Source: Dryas octopetala (taxonomy: Eukaryota; Streptophyta; Magnoliopsida; Rosales; Rosaceae). Taken from it: a DNA stretch of 64,000 nucleotides. Every line of letters starts with the position of its first letter. Positions within the stretch are counted from its first letter, which is position 1. Below the pieces are notes generated by a model. That model was not told the DNA's origin, searched no databases, and was given only the letters and a program-made list of their open reading frames with translations. Of the stretch, positions 21,400-33,023 are shown piece by piece. The DNA is taken from assembly GCA_963921425.1 (NCBI GenBank), contig OY992839.1, positions 19,390,910 through 19,454,909 on the forward strand, in the 5' to 3' direction. The position numbers and the translations under genes were made by a program.

Positions 21400-22860
21400 A
21401 GTTCTTCTCTTAATGAGTGATGCTACGTGCACTTGGGCTGTATATTCCAGTTTAATAGTGACAAAATTATGGCAGCTCCTTCGATTTTTTTTTTTTTTTT
21501 TTAATTGTCAAGACCAATTAGCAATCCATAGAAAAAAAATTGAAAAGGTCATTATGAATTTATGATTATCAAAATAATGCAGTTACATTAAAGTTCTTTC
21601 CAAAGGTCAAATCGTTCCCTTTTTCTCTTATGATTAATTAATCAAAACATATGACCCTTGGAAAAGTCTAGAGTGCATCTATGTATCAATACTAAATTAA
21701 TCAAAAACTTAAAAAAAAAAACATGAAGAGTTCATTATGACTATAATTAATGCGGTTACGTACATTAAAGTTTTTCCAAATTAAGGTCAAATTATCTCCC
21801 TTTTTTCTCTTAATTAATCAAAATATATATGATCTACCCGTTGATAGAAAAAGCTTACATCTAAAATATAAGTTATGTCATAGTGGTGTATAAGATATTG
21901 AACTCTCTTCACTTGTTATCAATTAGTTTGAGTTAAATGCTTCAATTCCTTCACTATCTTTTTTTTTTTTTTTTTTTTGTCTAATTGACCAATTCCTTCA
22001 CTATCTAGTTCATCTATTTTTCTTACTTAATTTTTAATCTAAAATTTTATTACAAAGTTAAAGTTAATCTTCCATTTTGGAGTTTTATTGTTAAACTCTA
22101 AATCATAATGGAGGACTTTAAATTTGTGATATACAGTTTGAATTGAAAGTTTAAGCACCAACTCAATCCTGTAGATAGTAGGTGAATGCTAAAAACAGTA
22201 CGCGGTTCACATTTACTCAGATGATTGTTAGGAATTGGAAAATCGATTCTCAATCATACTTGCCTTTTACTTACTTCAATCTCAGTCATACATTTGTAAT
22301 AAAAGTAGTTTACATTTGATCATATGCATATACACAAGTTTTATAAATACATTCTTCTATTCTAATAGTTTTGAACTCAAGATCTGTTTTTAATAAAAGA
22401 AAAAATTGATGTTATCTACTAAACAGTCTAAACTAAATAGTTATTAACAATACATTATTTTTTTATTCATACACTTTTTAAGTTTATAATACATGGTTTA
22501 AAACTCAAGTAAAATAAAACACATAAAAACCCAACAAAGAATTCGAATCTCAAAAATTGACGTACGTGGGTTCCATAATGAATACACAACAGCTCCAAAA
22601 CAAAGCTCATGATCAAAGTCATTAAGTTAGCGAGTGTTTTTATTTTATTTTAATGTTTTTGTCTGAGTGTTTTTATTTCCTTTAATTTTTGGCTAATCAA
22701 TATGTTAGGCTCACAACGGAGTAACTTCCCCTCTTCAAATCTCACTACTGCCTGTTGCTGTCTAGTTTTCAACCTAAGAATTAACAATATATAATAAATG
22801 ACCCTTCCTTTTTTTTTTTTTTCCTGGTTTACAGACGGGACCACAGTTCCAAACACAAAA
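21400..22860. repeat. Array unit S3: upstream region of gene copy 1
   Basis: Similar in order to S1 (563-2965) and S2 (28195-32787), including AAAGTTCTTTCCAAAGGTCA near 21591 and the 'GACCAATTAGCAATCC' stretch near 21512. It is AT-rich with T homopolymers (21489-21503, 21961-21979). A GA-rich purine tract lies at 21310-21360 upstream of the TATA box. No gene is seen. Confidence 0.65.
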
Positions 22861-22877
22861 GAAAACTACACCCCTTA

Positions 22878-23152
22878 GGGTCCATTTGGACTGCTTTTTA
22901 GAAACGCTTATAATCAATAACGCTTTTTGCTAGAAGCGCTTCTGCTCATAAACACATACAAATTTTTATAAAAATTCTAATTGCTTCATGCATAAACACT
23001 TGGAAGTGCTTCATGCATAAGCACTTGGAAGTGCTTCTCAAAAAATTACTTAAAAGCACTTTTATTTACTTCTATCAAACACAACCAAAAGCGCTTTTAT
23101 TACATTAGTAAAAGCGTTTTTACCAGTTCTAAAAACAGTGTCAAACGGACCC
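22878..23152. mobile_element. PIF/Harbinger-type MITE
   Basis: Ends GGGTCCATTTGGACTG (left) and GTGTCAAACGGACCC (right) are imperfect inverted repeats flanked by TTA duplications (22875-22877, 23153-23155). The interior has repeated GAAGTGCTT / AAGCGCTT motifs. 275 bp, no ORF. Confidence 0.75.
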
Positions 23153-23155
23153 TTA

Positions 23156-23757
23156 ATATAACCCCAACAAAATTAACCCTAAAATATTAGACAATAGAGG
23201 CAGGGGGAATCAAAAGTGGTTAGGCTCAAATCAAAATTATCCCTAAAATACATTTTAATTGTGAACATGTAAAGTTATATTTATGTATAATGTATTATAA
23301 TTCAAGAATTTACATTACATGGTTAAAATAAAAACAAAAAAGTTAAAATACATTAAGAATTTATTATTGATTTAGATACGTTGAGTAACCTAACAATTCA
23401 ATTAAGAGATTGAAAGATATATTCAAGTTAATTCGATAATAACTTTCTATTTTTTAAACATAGGTTCTTACTTTTTTGTAAATAAATTGTTTTGTCACTT
23501 CTACCACATGACAAAAACAGCTCCATACCAATTTTTCTCGATCCTCTGATCTTCTCAGTAGATCCTCAATATTTTCCAAGGAATAATGTATCAGTTTTAA
23601 AGTAATATTATGTAGTCCTACAAAACATATATAATTCACCAAAAAAATATAATTTTTATTAATGGCTCCCTGATACGATACAAAGAAACATAGACATTCA
23701 ATAATGCATGGGTTGACCGATAAGTACATACATGCACTACGGCCTTTGTATGACTAA
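23156..23757. other. AT-rich spacer, nothing recognised
   Basis: About 600 bp of AT-rich DNA between two MITEs. The minus-strand ORF 23454-23729 lacks any recognised domain, and I would not call it a gene. Confidence 0.5.
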
Positions 23758-24126
23758 GGCCCGTTTGGGATTGTGGTAGAAGACCCAAAGACTGTTGTGG
23801 ATGACAATTTTCAATCACCTATAACAGTTTTGGTGTTTGTTAAAAAAAATTAAAAACTGCTTTTCTCCACAATTCTCAACTTCCCACAGCAAAAACAGAA
23901 AGCAGGTTTCTATATGCTTTTGAAAACTACAGTGAATCACAGTAACAATTTTTAGTAATTATACATAGCCATGACACTTTTACATTAACATTTACCAAAC
24001 ACTTTGATACTTTTTTTTGCACTCACAGCATTTTTGAAAAATAGTTTACCAAATATTCAACTATTTTACTTTACAGCTGACTTTACTTTACAGCTGTTTT
24101 TCATCACCGCAATACCAAACTAGCCC
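23758..24126. mobile_element. MITE with GGCCCGTTTGG-type ends
   Basis: Left end GGCCCGTTTGGGATTG and right end CAATACCAAACTAGCCC are inverted repeats with TAA duplications (23755-23757, 24127-24129). 369 bp, non-coding; PIF/Harbinger-like by duplication length. Confidence 0.7.
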
Positions 24127-24140
24127 TAAATGGGGCACAA

Positions 24141-25993
24141 CACTACACCATTTTCCTCTTAAATCCACTATTGGTTTATGTTATCTATTGATGCATTAGC
24201 AACTAAAAATTGGTTTGAAGGATTAATAGCTACCCTGCAGTCACTCTTAGGCTGCTGGTTGCAGAGAAAGGGGTGGCAATGTGGCTACCCAAACCAAATT
24301 TTTGGAATGGTGGAGTTTGGAGACCAACACTGCTGACAATTTCTGCCTCCACCAATGTTGCAGGCAGTTGCAAATAGAGGCTCACCATTTTGCAAATAGT
24401 TGCTGTATTGGTGAAGAGCAACTTGGATTAAAAGAATGCCTCCATGGACTTTGGTGACTAAATAATTAATGGATTCAAAATGCATTTTCCCACCAAATTA
24501 AAATTGCAGCTATTTGAATTGCATTTTTTCAGTTCTGGGCTATTTGCAGATCATTTTAACCCTATTATTTTCAAATGGTGTTTGCTGAAATTTGTATTGT
24601 AGCAAGAATTATGCAAAAAGTCAGACCACATAGCAATAAGTCATTTGAATCTTACATTACAGAAAACAAACAGAAAGGTGCATATTTATATATTTAACTT
24701 CAATCCTTACATAGGAGGAATTTCACAAGTGTTCCAAACACTGATTTAACAAAGATCATAGCTATCATTCAGCTATCTATATTACTCACACATTCCCTAA
24801 TATATTCTACTGATCTCAAAAGATTGGAAGTATCTTACTCGAACTCAAATCACCCTGCTCATGGATTAGTTGACCTCTGATAATGAGCATATAACAAATA
24901 CATAAATCTGCAAGAGAACCAAAAAAATCATATTTCAGAGTTAGAAACATGCCATTATCAAAGTCAAAAGAGTTGCTCAGCAAACATTAAACCAAATCAA
25001 AACGTTTATATAAAAAAACATAAATGAAAATTAAGAAAACTAAATAGAGAAACTCAAACTTTAAAAACAAAAAACAAAAGACAAAGAAACCTGTTTGTTT
25101 TTGGGCTTAGATTGAGTAGATCTTGCAAATTGATGTCGTCAAAAATGGAGGAGAAGAGTCGCGGCTGTTAGGGTTTCGAACCGCCGCCTAGGGTGGTCGT
25201 CAAGATGATCTGAAAGAACCCATCAACTCAGAGCGACGAGCAGGTGAAGATGAGAGTGGTTTGACATGCCTCCATCGCCAGAATAGTGTAATCGCTGGCG
25301 AAAAAGAGGTTTATGTGTGACTTTAAATCATGTCGATGGCTGGGTGTTCGGGTCGACGAAGACCAGAGGAGGAAAGAGGAGAGGGAGATGAGCATTTTGG
25401 TGGTGGTCTCGTCACCATTGGAGGCCAGACGGAGGTGGAGTCTCCGGAGAAGACTCCCGGCAGAGAAGAGGAAAGTGAGAAAGAGAGGGAGAGGGTGCGG
25501 CTGTGTTTAGAAGGAAAAGAGAAAGTGACTACTGTAGATGAGTTTTTAACTTTTTATAATAAAACCCTAGGTTGCGAAATTACAATTATAACATCTCACA
25601 AAAAATTTTAATAAAATATGCAGTAGGAAAGAAATTTATAATTTTCTAAATAGATTTTCAGAAGTTTTGAAATTCCACTATGTTTCCAACGTTTTAGTAT
25701 AGGTGCAATTGCAAATTCTTGGCAAAATAAAAGGTATAGGTGCAAATTCTAACTAAATTTGGTGAACATTCTATTACCCACTCCCACTAATTTTTTATTT
25801 TGGTTACCATTTTTGTTTAGCTACTTATTAGTCAACCATTGTACAAATTAGTGGATCCTAATGCAACTATTAACTCCACCAAAATTTTTAAAAACAACTA
25901 AAATATTTATTGGTGACTTAAAAAAATGTCATTTGTCACTAACTTCAATTTAGTTTCAATTCAAGGTGGCTTTAAGCCATATTTGTTGTAGTG
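24141..25993. mobile_element. CACTA-like element just downstream of gene copy 2
   Basis: CACTACACCATTTTCC (left) and the complement of CACTACAACAAATATGGC (right) are flanked by CAA duplications (24138-24140, 25994-25996). 1,853 bp. A GA/GC-rich block at 25130-25510 could be the leader of a minus-strand transcript. No transposase domain is recognisable; ORFs at 24230-24485 and 25313-25611 carry no family motifs. Its right end lies 43 bp beyond the stop codon of the intact pathogen-related gene, so it probably sits in or next to that gene's 3' UTR. Confidence 0.7.
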
Positions 25994-26036
25994 CAACTTA
26001 TTGATACGCCAAACAAGACTTATCGAAAGGTTGAAG

Positions 26037-27654
26037 CTACCCTGTACTCCTTAGGACAGGGCAGCTTGAAGCTGTCTCTTCTGGAGAGGTATCCAATTTT
26101 GAACCCTTCAAAAGAGCTCCAAGTAGTTGTCCAGGGTCATAAAAGAACTCCACCTTCACGATTTTGTTGTGCTCGTCCAACTGTTTAATTTGGTCCAAAT
26201 AAACAGCGAGAGTCAAAAGAAATAGCAGTAGCTAGTTAATTATATTAAATTTTTAGGAGATGGAAAGGAAAATAATATGTATAATTATTGAACACTCACT
26301 CATCTGCCAAGACCGGAACTGAGAGAGTTTTCAACCTATTTGAACTAGCCAAATAGGTTTAAGAGATGTGGGAGGAAAGAGTCTAGATCCTTAATTTGCT
26401 GATCCTTGACTAAATCGTTTTTCATGACTTTTATTCAACTTAAAGGATGTCGTTTCGGATATAAGCAGAGAAGGAGAGTAAAAAAAATCAACAAATTAAT
26501 GATTATAATAAACACAAAAAATGTAAATTAAATGACTTTTAGAGGCTTTAGATTTGGTTTTAACTCTAGAATTTTTAGCTTCGACAAACCACGTTCCAAG
26601 TGCCTTTAAGTAAAACACTGGACGGCACAAATAGCTAAACTATATATGCCGAATATCGACATGCAGTGTAGTGTATATGTAAATCTGTGAAAGTGTATGA
26701 TCGGACTCATCAACCAACTTTTGCCCAACAAGATGGAGGGAGAAGTACCTCAAAAATTGCCATTCCATAGACTTCCACAAGTTGTCCAGTTGGGGCATGG
26801 CCCTTGAAAGGGCCCTCCATGTAACCCCAGTGCCTGAATTTGTACACAATCTTTGGTGGCCCAGAATAGACTTGGAGGATCTCCAAGGCAAACCCACGAG
26901 GGAATGTTGTTGTGAAAGCCTTATGAGATGACTCCGCTGTTTCCTTATCAGGATTATAGCCCCTCAGATTCTCGGGCAGTGAGGTCTGAAGCAAGGGGTT
27001 ATAGCCCCCTCCAAGTTTGCCTATTTCTTCAAGGGTTATGCCTTTCCTTCCTGTACATTAAATAATTATTTTCAATTTAGTTAGTATGGAAAACTTTGAA
27101 TAAGTATCTAATTATTAAGAACTAATTTTCTCAATAATATAATTAATATTACCATTTAGGCTGAAAGTGTACTTGTTGGGATCAAGTGTCTTGAAATCTT
27201 CAAGGTTGGCCTTGTGGAAAAGCTCCATTTCCCATGTCTTCACAAGGTTCTGCACCTGTTCTTCTAGTGACCCAGATGGCCATATCTTCCATATATAATT
27301 CCATTCATCAGAGTTTCGCAGATTAATTAGATGGCTAGCTATATATGAAAATATCAAAAACACATGCAAAACCACAATATAAACGTATATGATCCAACAA
27401 AGAAAATGATATATATCCAAAGACACACCACAAAAGTTGATACTAAGGTAGCCAAAAAGCAAATGATGTCACAGTCACACACACATAAAATCATAGAGAG
27501 AGAGAGAGAGAGAAACCTTAGTTCTGCCTTCTTCAAAGAGATAGTTAACAACATCATAGTTGGGAGGGACACCAAACTTCCACTTAGTGTTCTTTTCTCC
27601 TTCACCAGTCAAATAGGAACGATACTTGTCTCCCTCAACACCTGAAGATGCCAT
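26037..27654 (-). CDS. Pathogen-related protein, intact copy (238 aa)
   Basis: Four exons with GT-AG borders: 27654-27517 (residues 1-46), 27285-27153 (47-91), 27050-26749 (about 92-191) and 26180-26037 (192-238, stop TAG). The total of 717 nt is in frame throughout. The start was chosen at [20 protein letters not shown] because it aligns with the known N-terminus of the family and with copy 1; upstream in-frame codons lie in the leader. Recognised blocks are [16 protein letters not shown] (spanning exons 1-2), [35 protein letters not shown] and [17 protein letters not shown]. Members are about 235-240 aa, cytosolic, with a SnoaL/NTF2-like fold. They are known as pathogen- or salicylate-induced proteins in barley, maize and ginseng, but no enzymatic activity is established. 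It is the second member of a minus-strand tandem pair. There is no signal peptide or membrane segment. Intron 3 (568 bp) is about 300 bp longer than in copy 1. Confidence 0.9.
27484..27513. repeat. (GA)n tract next to the exon 1 donor site of copy 2
   Basis: GAGAGA... at about 27493-27512 reads as a pyrimidine run directly after the GT of intron 1 on the coding strand. It is part of the segment missing from copy 1. Confidence 0.7.
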
Positions 27655-27730
27655 AATGATTATGTGGTGTACACAAGACAACTGGATGATGTGTTTAAAT
27701 GCTTGAAATTTTTCTCTCAACAGGGTCTTA

Positions 27731-27740
27731 ATTATATAGG
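27731..27740 (-). promoter_or_regulatory. Probable TATA box of pathogen-related copy 2
   Basis: Minus-strand CCTATATAAT lies about 77-87 bp upstream of the ATG. It is conserved in copy 1. No other cis element is claimed. Confidence 0.6.
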
Positions 27741-27989
27741 CAAAAGAAAGTAAGTATAAAATAAGAATAAAAGTTAATTTACCTACCGCATCATTTACAG
27801 TAGGTAACATGGTGCTGAGTGATGCTACTCTGGCTGTATATTATAGTTTAGTTAGTGACTAAATTGTGGCCGCTCCTTAATTTCATTTTTTCTGTTGTCA
27901 AGACCAATTAGCAATCCTTAATTAAAAAAAAAAAAAAACATGAAGAGGCATTATGATCATCAAGTTAATGAGCTCATTTTCAAGTTAAT

Positions 27990-28186
27990 TTTATTGTGTT
28001 TACTCCATTCACTTGTAATGTTGTGGCCCAACAATTAGCTCCTTTTTCTTTGAGTTGTACTCAATCTTTTTTCTGGGAGAGGTTGGCCCTGTTTGGCTTT
28101 ATTCTTTCCTCCATGATAATGTTTCTGCTTAGTTGAACTCAATTCAATAAAGATGGCTCTATGCCGGCCTTGATCAAAAAATAAAA
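27990..28186 (+). mobile_element. Possible LINE 3' fragment
   Basis: This segment interrupts the homology between array units. It ends in AATAAAGATGGCTCTATG followed by CCGGCC and an A-rich tail (GATCAAAAAATAAAA), as plant LINE 3' ends often do. No reverse-transcriptase sequence is present; the call is tentative. Confidence 0.3.
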
Positions 28187-28770
28187 GTTAATGCGGTTAC
28201 ATTAAAGTTCTTCCAAAGGTCAAAACATACCCTTTTCTCTTTTAATTAATCAAAACATTTGTAATCCTTTAAGCTCTTCTACACTTTTTAATTAATCAAA
28301 AAGTCGTTCACTTTGAATCTACACTCTTTATTAAAAACTGTAAAGCTTTTCTTCCATTTTTGAGTTTTGTTATTAAACTCTAATTATAATGGAAACTTTA
28401 AATATTTGGTGATATATGGTTTGAATTGACAGTTAAGCACTAACTCATATAGAATTCATATCCTGCCAAGAAAGGATAGTCTCATAGTAGGTAGATCTGG
28501 CAATATCCTATCAACCCATTAACACGACACAAAATGACATGAAAAAATTCAATTTTTCAGTTGAGACTTATCGTGTCGTGTTGAAATCGTGCGTGTGGAC
28601 TCGTTAATTTGTTTCGTGTTTGTGTTAACCCGCGAAACTCGTAAATGACCCGTTAAGAAATAAATATATTTATTTGATTTTTTCTTATGATATTAATCAT
28701 TTAATTTGCACATTTTTTAAATTTCTCTTATGTATAATGTTTAAACTATACATTTATGGAATAAAATATA

Positions 28771-29198
28771 GAAATAATTAGGCTTTGGTCCTTTAGAAAA
28801 ACAATTTTTAGATAGAGACCAGAGGTATTTTAAAATTTATAAGAAAATCATTTTAATTCATAATAAAGTCCTTTAATTTATAAGAAATTTTTAAAACATT
28901 CATAATAAAGTTCTTTTAATTTATAAGAAAATTCTTTTAATTCATAATAAAGTTCTCCCCCAATTTGAAGAGTATTTCCCCCAATTTGAAAGGTATTTCT
29001 CCCAATTTGAAGGGTATTTCCCCTCCTAGGGTGTAGAGTGGGCTTTGTAAAGACTGCATGTTAGGTTTTAACTCCGAAATTTTGGGCTCCATAAAACCGT
29101 CAAAAAAGAAAAATAAAAGGACTTGATTAAAAACTCTAAATCACTACCGGTTTTAATCTAAAAAAGACTCATAAAATGGACTAGACTCTAAGCCTCCC
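28771..29198. mobile_element. Mutator-like insertion with a 9-bp target duplication
   Basis: It is flanked by perfect TAAAATATA (28762-28770, 29199-29207). The paralogous site in S1 (1146-1154) has a single TAAAATATA, so the insertion is defined exactly. The ends GAAATAATTAGGCTTTGGTC and GACTCTAAGCCTCCC are only weakly inverted. Internal repeats include CCCAATTTGAA...GTATTTC at 28972-29020 and TTTTAATT-CATAATAAAG. No ORF. Confidence 0.75.
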
Positions 29199-30007
29199 TA
29201 AAATATATTTATTTATGTAACAAAATGTATTTACTTATGTAATATAATATATTTGATTTAAATTTTTTGTTGAAAAAAAATGTATATTTTTTTCGTAACG
29301 AGTAAAACGGATCGTGTCGTGTTTACCCGTTATTTTTCATGTCGTGTTCATGTTGATATTTTTTTCACCAGTTGGCTTAACGGATAATGTTGTGTTCATT
29401 CGTTAACTTAATGAGCAGTGTCGTGTTGAACCTGAATTCGCAAAAACACGACCTGTTGTCAAGTCTAATAGTAGGCACTAAATGTTAAAAGATAGTGGCC
29501 CACATGCATGAGTAGATGATCGTCTTTTTTTTGGCCAGAGAGTAGATGATGATTGTCAGAAATTAGAAAATTATTGTATTTATTTTTACTTGTTTCAATC
29601 TTAATTATATATTCAAAATTTAAGAATTTCACGTACATTCAACAAGTATGTGGCTTCCATAGAGAATTTCGTACTCATCAACTGCTCCAAAACAAAGCTT
29701 ATTACGAAAGTAATTAGTTTAGTGAGTGTTTATATTTCTTTAATTTTCGGCTAATCCATATATTATGCTACAGAACTCAGTAACATCCCCCCTTCAAATC
29801 TCACTAGTACTGCCTTTACTGTCCAAGTTACAACCTGAGAATTAATAAAATATACTAAATGATCTTTCATTGTTTTACCAAAATATTATCTTTCATTATC
29901 TTTTGGCCTGATCGATCAGAACCATTAAATGTCAAATTTGTGGCTTCCCTCGAATTTTCCTCTTTCCTATAAAAAATGAACCACGACAAATCAAATTGTT
30001 CTTATAG

Positions 30008-30893
30008 AAAATTAGGATTAAATATCAAATTTCAATAATTTTTTGGTATAGCATGAAGACCATATAATATTTCAATTGAACTACCAAATTTAAATGTAGT
30101 TTTTTAGATTAGGTCACAAATATGTTAGCGCATTCATTTGATTTGAGCCTTTTTCATTTGACATTTTTGTCCTTTGGCTCACATATGATGGGTGTTAATT
30201 AAAATTTATAAGGTTTTGACAAAATTGACCTTGAGGTTTTTATATTATCTTGAAAATTTGCTAATGTAGTCTCAAAACTTCACATTTAGTTGTGACAGTA
30301 CGACATTCACAACTTCAAATTTAGTTGTGACTAAACGACAGTCACATCTAAGTTGTGAGACAGTCACAGTTAAGTTGTGACTTAATTCAGTCACAGTTAA
30401 GTTGTGAGACAGTCACAGTTAAGATGTGCATATAGGCGCGCAGAAACCTGCTGATCACATTGATATTTTATATATGTCAACCTTCTCAAAGAACAAAAAA
30501 AGCAAAAAAATTCAATTAAGTGACAATTTAATTGTGACTGTCTCACAACTTAGATATGACTGTCGTTTAGTCACAACTAAATTTGAAGTTATGAGTGTCG
30601 TACAGTCACAACTAAATGTGAAGTTTTGAAACTACATTAGCAAATTTTCAAGATAATATAAAAGCCTCAAGGCCAATTTTGTCAAAACCTTATAAATTTT
30701 AACTAACACCAATCATATGTGGGCCAAAGGACAAAAATGTCAAATGAAAAAGGCTCAAACCAATGGGCCAACATATTTGTGATCTAATCTAAAAAACTAC
30801 TTTTAAATTTGGTAGTTCAATTGAAATATTATATGGTCTTCATGCTATACCAAGAAATTATTGGGATTTGGTATTTAATCATAATTTTCTATT
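30008..30893. repeat. Fold-back (long inverted repeat) element
   Basis: The two arms of about 390 bp are near-perfect reverse complements (for example TGGTATAGCATGAAGACC at 30050 against GGTCTTCATGCTATACCA near 30835). They surround a centre with repeated GTCACAGTTAAGTTGTGA units. The outer ends read TAGAAAATTAGGATTAAAT and ATTTAATCATAATTTTCTA with TTA on each side. The small ORF in the centre is not a gene. Confidence 0.8.
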
Positions 30894-31144
30894 ATTTTAA
30901 TAGTTAAAGCCCATATTTAAAAAGGTCCATTGATTTTAACTACTAAATTTCAATAACTTTTTAGTTTAGATACCAAAATTAAATAGCATTTTAGCTTAGG
31001 TACTAGTTGAAAAATCAAACAAAATAATAAAGCAAAAAATATTAGAATTTACAAATACTACATCACATACCACTACAATAAAAAAATAAAAATAATATTA
31101 CATCACATATATTACATTAATTTATACTATATTGTATTAAAAAA

Positions 31145-31675
31145 AAAAAATGAATCCAGTCACAACTTAACTGTGGCTGTCTTGATAAATTGAAAAAGAT
31201 AACTCACACCACTATACTATGTATTATTTTGAGTAAAAGTATTGTTTTGACCTCTATTTATACTATATTGTAGTATAATTTCTCTAAAAAAAATTCAATT
31301 AAGTCACAACTTAACTGTGACTGTCTCACAACTTAAATGTGACCGTCGTTTAGTCACAACTAAATTTGAAGTTGTGAGTGTTGTATAGTCACAACTAAAT
31401 GTGAAGTTGAGATTACATTAGCAATTTTCAAGATAATATAAAAGCCTCAAGGGCATTTTGTCAAAACCTTATAAATTTTAACTAACACCTATCACATGTG
31501 GGCCAAAGGACAAAAATGTCAAATGGAAAAGACTCAAATCAAAAGGGCCAACATATTTGTGGCCTAATCTAAAAAACTACATTTAAATTTGGTAGTTCAA
31601 TTGAAATATTATATAGTCTTCATGCTATACCAAAAAATTATTGAGATTTGATATTTAATCCTAATTTTTTATATT
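31145..31675. repeat. Half copy of the same fold-back element
   Basis: Bases from about 31290 to 31672 repeat the right arm and centre of the element at 30008-30893 in the same orientation, including the GTCACAACTTAACTGTGACT motif. The left arm is missing. The rest of this insertion block to 32570 is AT-rich and unassigned. Confidence 0.7.
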
Positions 31676-32336
31676 TAAAATTATGATCCACGTAGAATAA
31701 CAATATTCCATTAGATCTCTACTATTTACAAATTGTCCCATTATGTAATTAATAATTGTTTTCAAATTGTGTCACTCTTTAATTGCCATTAATTCTCCAA
31801 TTTTCCTAAAAATGAATCCCCTAAATTTCATTAAAATACTTAATTTAAGGCACCTTATATATATATATATATATATCTTCTCCTTTGATCAATAATTAAG
31901 TCAAATATCTTCTTATATATATATATATATATATATATATCTTCTTGAGACCCTAATTAAGTCAAATAAGAAACCTACAACTGAGATCGAATTGTATGTA
32001 AGTTCATTATAATGTAGGTATTTTAATTCATATAGCTAGGTTCATTAATTTGTGTAGGTTATTTATCACTAAAAAAGAATTGTATGTAGGTTTATCAGTT
32101 GTTGTAGGTAATCTATTTGTTAATGATTTAGTTCATTAGAATTTTGTGTATATGTTCATTGTATTTATATAGATTTTTTTTTTTTTTATGTTCATTGTTT
32201 ATTTATGAGAATAATTTGTAGGTTATTTGTAGGTTATTTGTAGGTCATTAATATAATTTAAAAGAAAATATTAAACACAAAAGATACTTAGCATTAAAAC
32301 AACCATAATTAAGGGGAAATTACAGCCGTTACAAAG

Positions 32337-32379
<43 letters not shown>

Positions 32380-33023
32380 AAAGAGTCAACTACAACAAAA
32401 CGTCTATTAGGTGATGAAAGGGCATAAAAGAAATTTAGAAAATCTTATTTTTTTAAAATGCTGACTAGAAAGTGGTTGAGTTGGCAGATAAGTTAACACA
32501 TGAAAATAAAAAAGCATAGGTTTAAATAAGAAAAACTGAGTTTGATGGTGACATCCCTAATTTATTAATAAATTAATGAAGATGGAGCAAATTACACATG
32601 TCGCATGTGGTGGTGTTCAAATGTGATACAACTTCGGATTCCGAAAACATGGGTATGGCCAGCAGTACGTATCGGTAATCCACAAATGAATGTCAAGAAT
32701 GTGCACCAATAAGCATTCATATAAAAGGTTTCATTGTATATATTCATAGCCTTTGACCACAAGAAAAAAAGTATATCTTCAAAGCCCATTAAAAGTAAAA
32801 GGTGTGTGTTAGACTAATATGTGTGAGATCCTGAAAAAGTGGAGTCGGTAGAATTGTTTAAAGACAAACTGAGTGATCAATTGGCTTGATCACTTCAACA
32901 TCTCATATTTAATTTATGACTCTCTCTCTCTCTCTCCTGCATGCAACCAAAAGTCTAGCTTTCTTCCATTTCTTTATTTTCTCTCAAGTTGTGATTGGAT
33001 TAATCAAATGGAATGGCTTGATT
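31676..33023. other. AT-rich non-coding stretch, end of array unit S2 and spacer
   Basis: It contains AT dinucleotide tracts, T9-10 and A45 homopolymers and GTAGGTT-like short repeats (31990-32250). The collinear end of S2 lies at 32575-32787. Nothing coding is visible; the ORF 32592-32789 also occurs, broken, in S1 and is not supported. Confidence 0.6.

Larger units (their letters stand above)
28195..32787. repeat. Array unit S2: upstream region of gene copy 2 with later insertions
   Basis: Collinear with S1 (563-2965). Relative to S1 it carries a 428-bp insertion (28771-29198) and a roughly 2.5-kb insertion block (about 30005-32570) containing fold-back repeats, AT microsatellites (31857-31881, 31913-31941) and a poly(A) run of about 45 (32333-32376). 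No gene is seen. Confidence 0.75.

Noticed and set aside
30008..30893. Possible microRNA precursor
   Set aside because: The inverted repeat has arms of hundreds of bases and terminal motifs of a fold-back transposon, far longer than a typical plant pri-miRNA hairpin.
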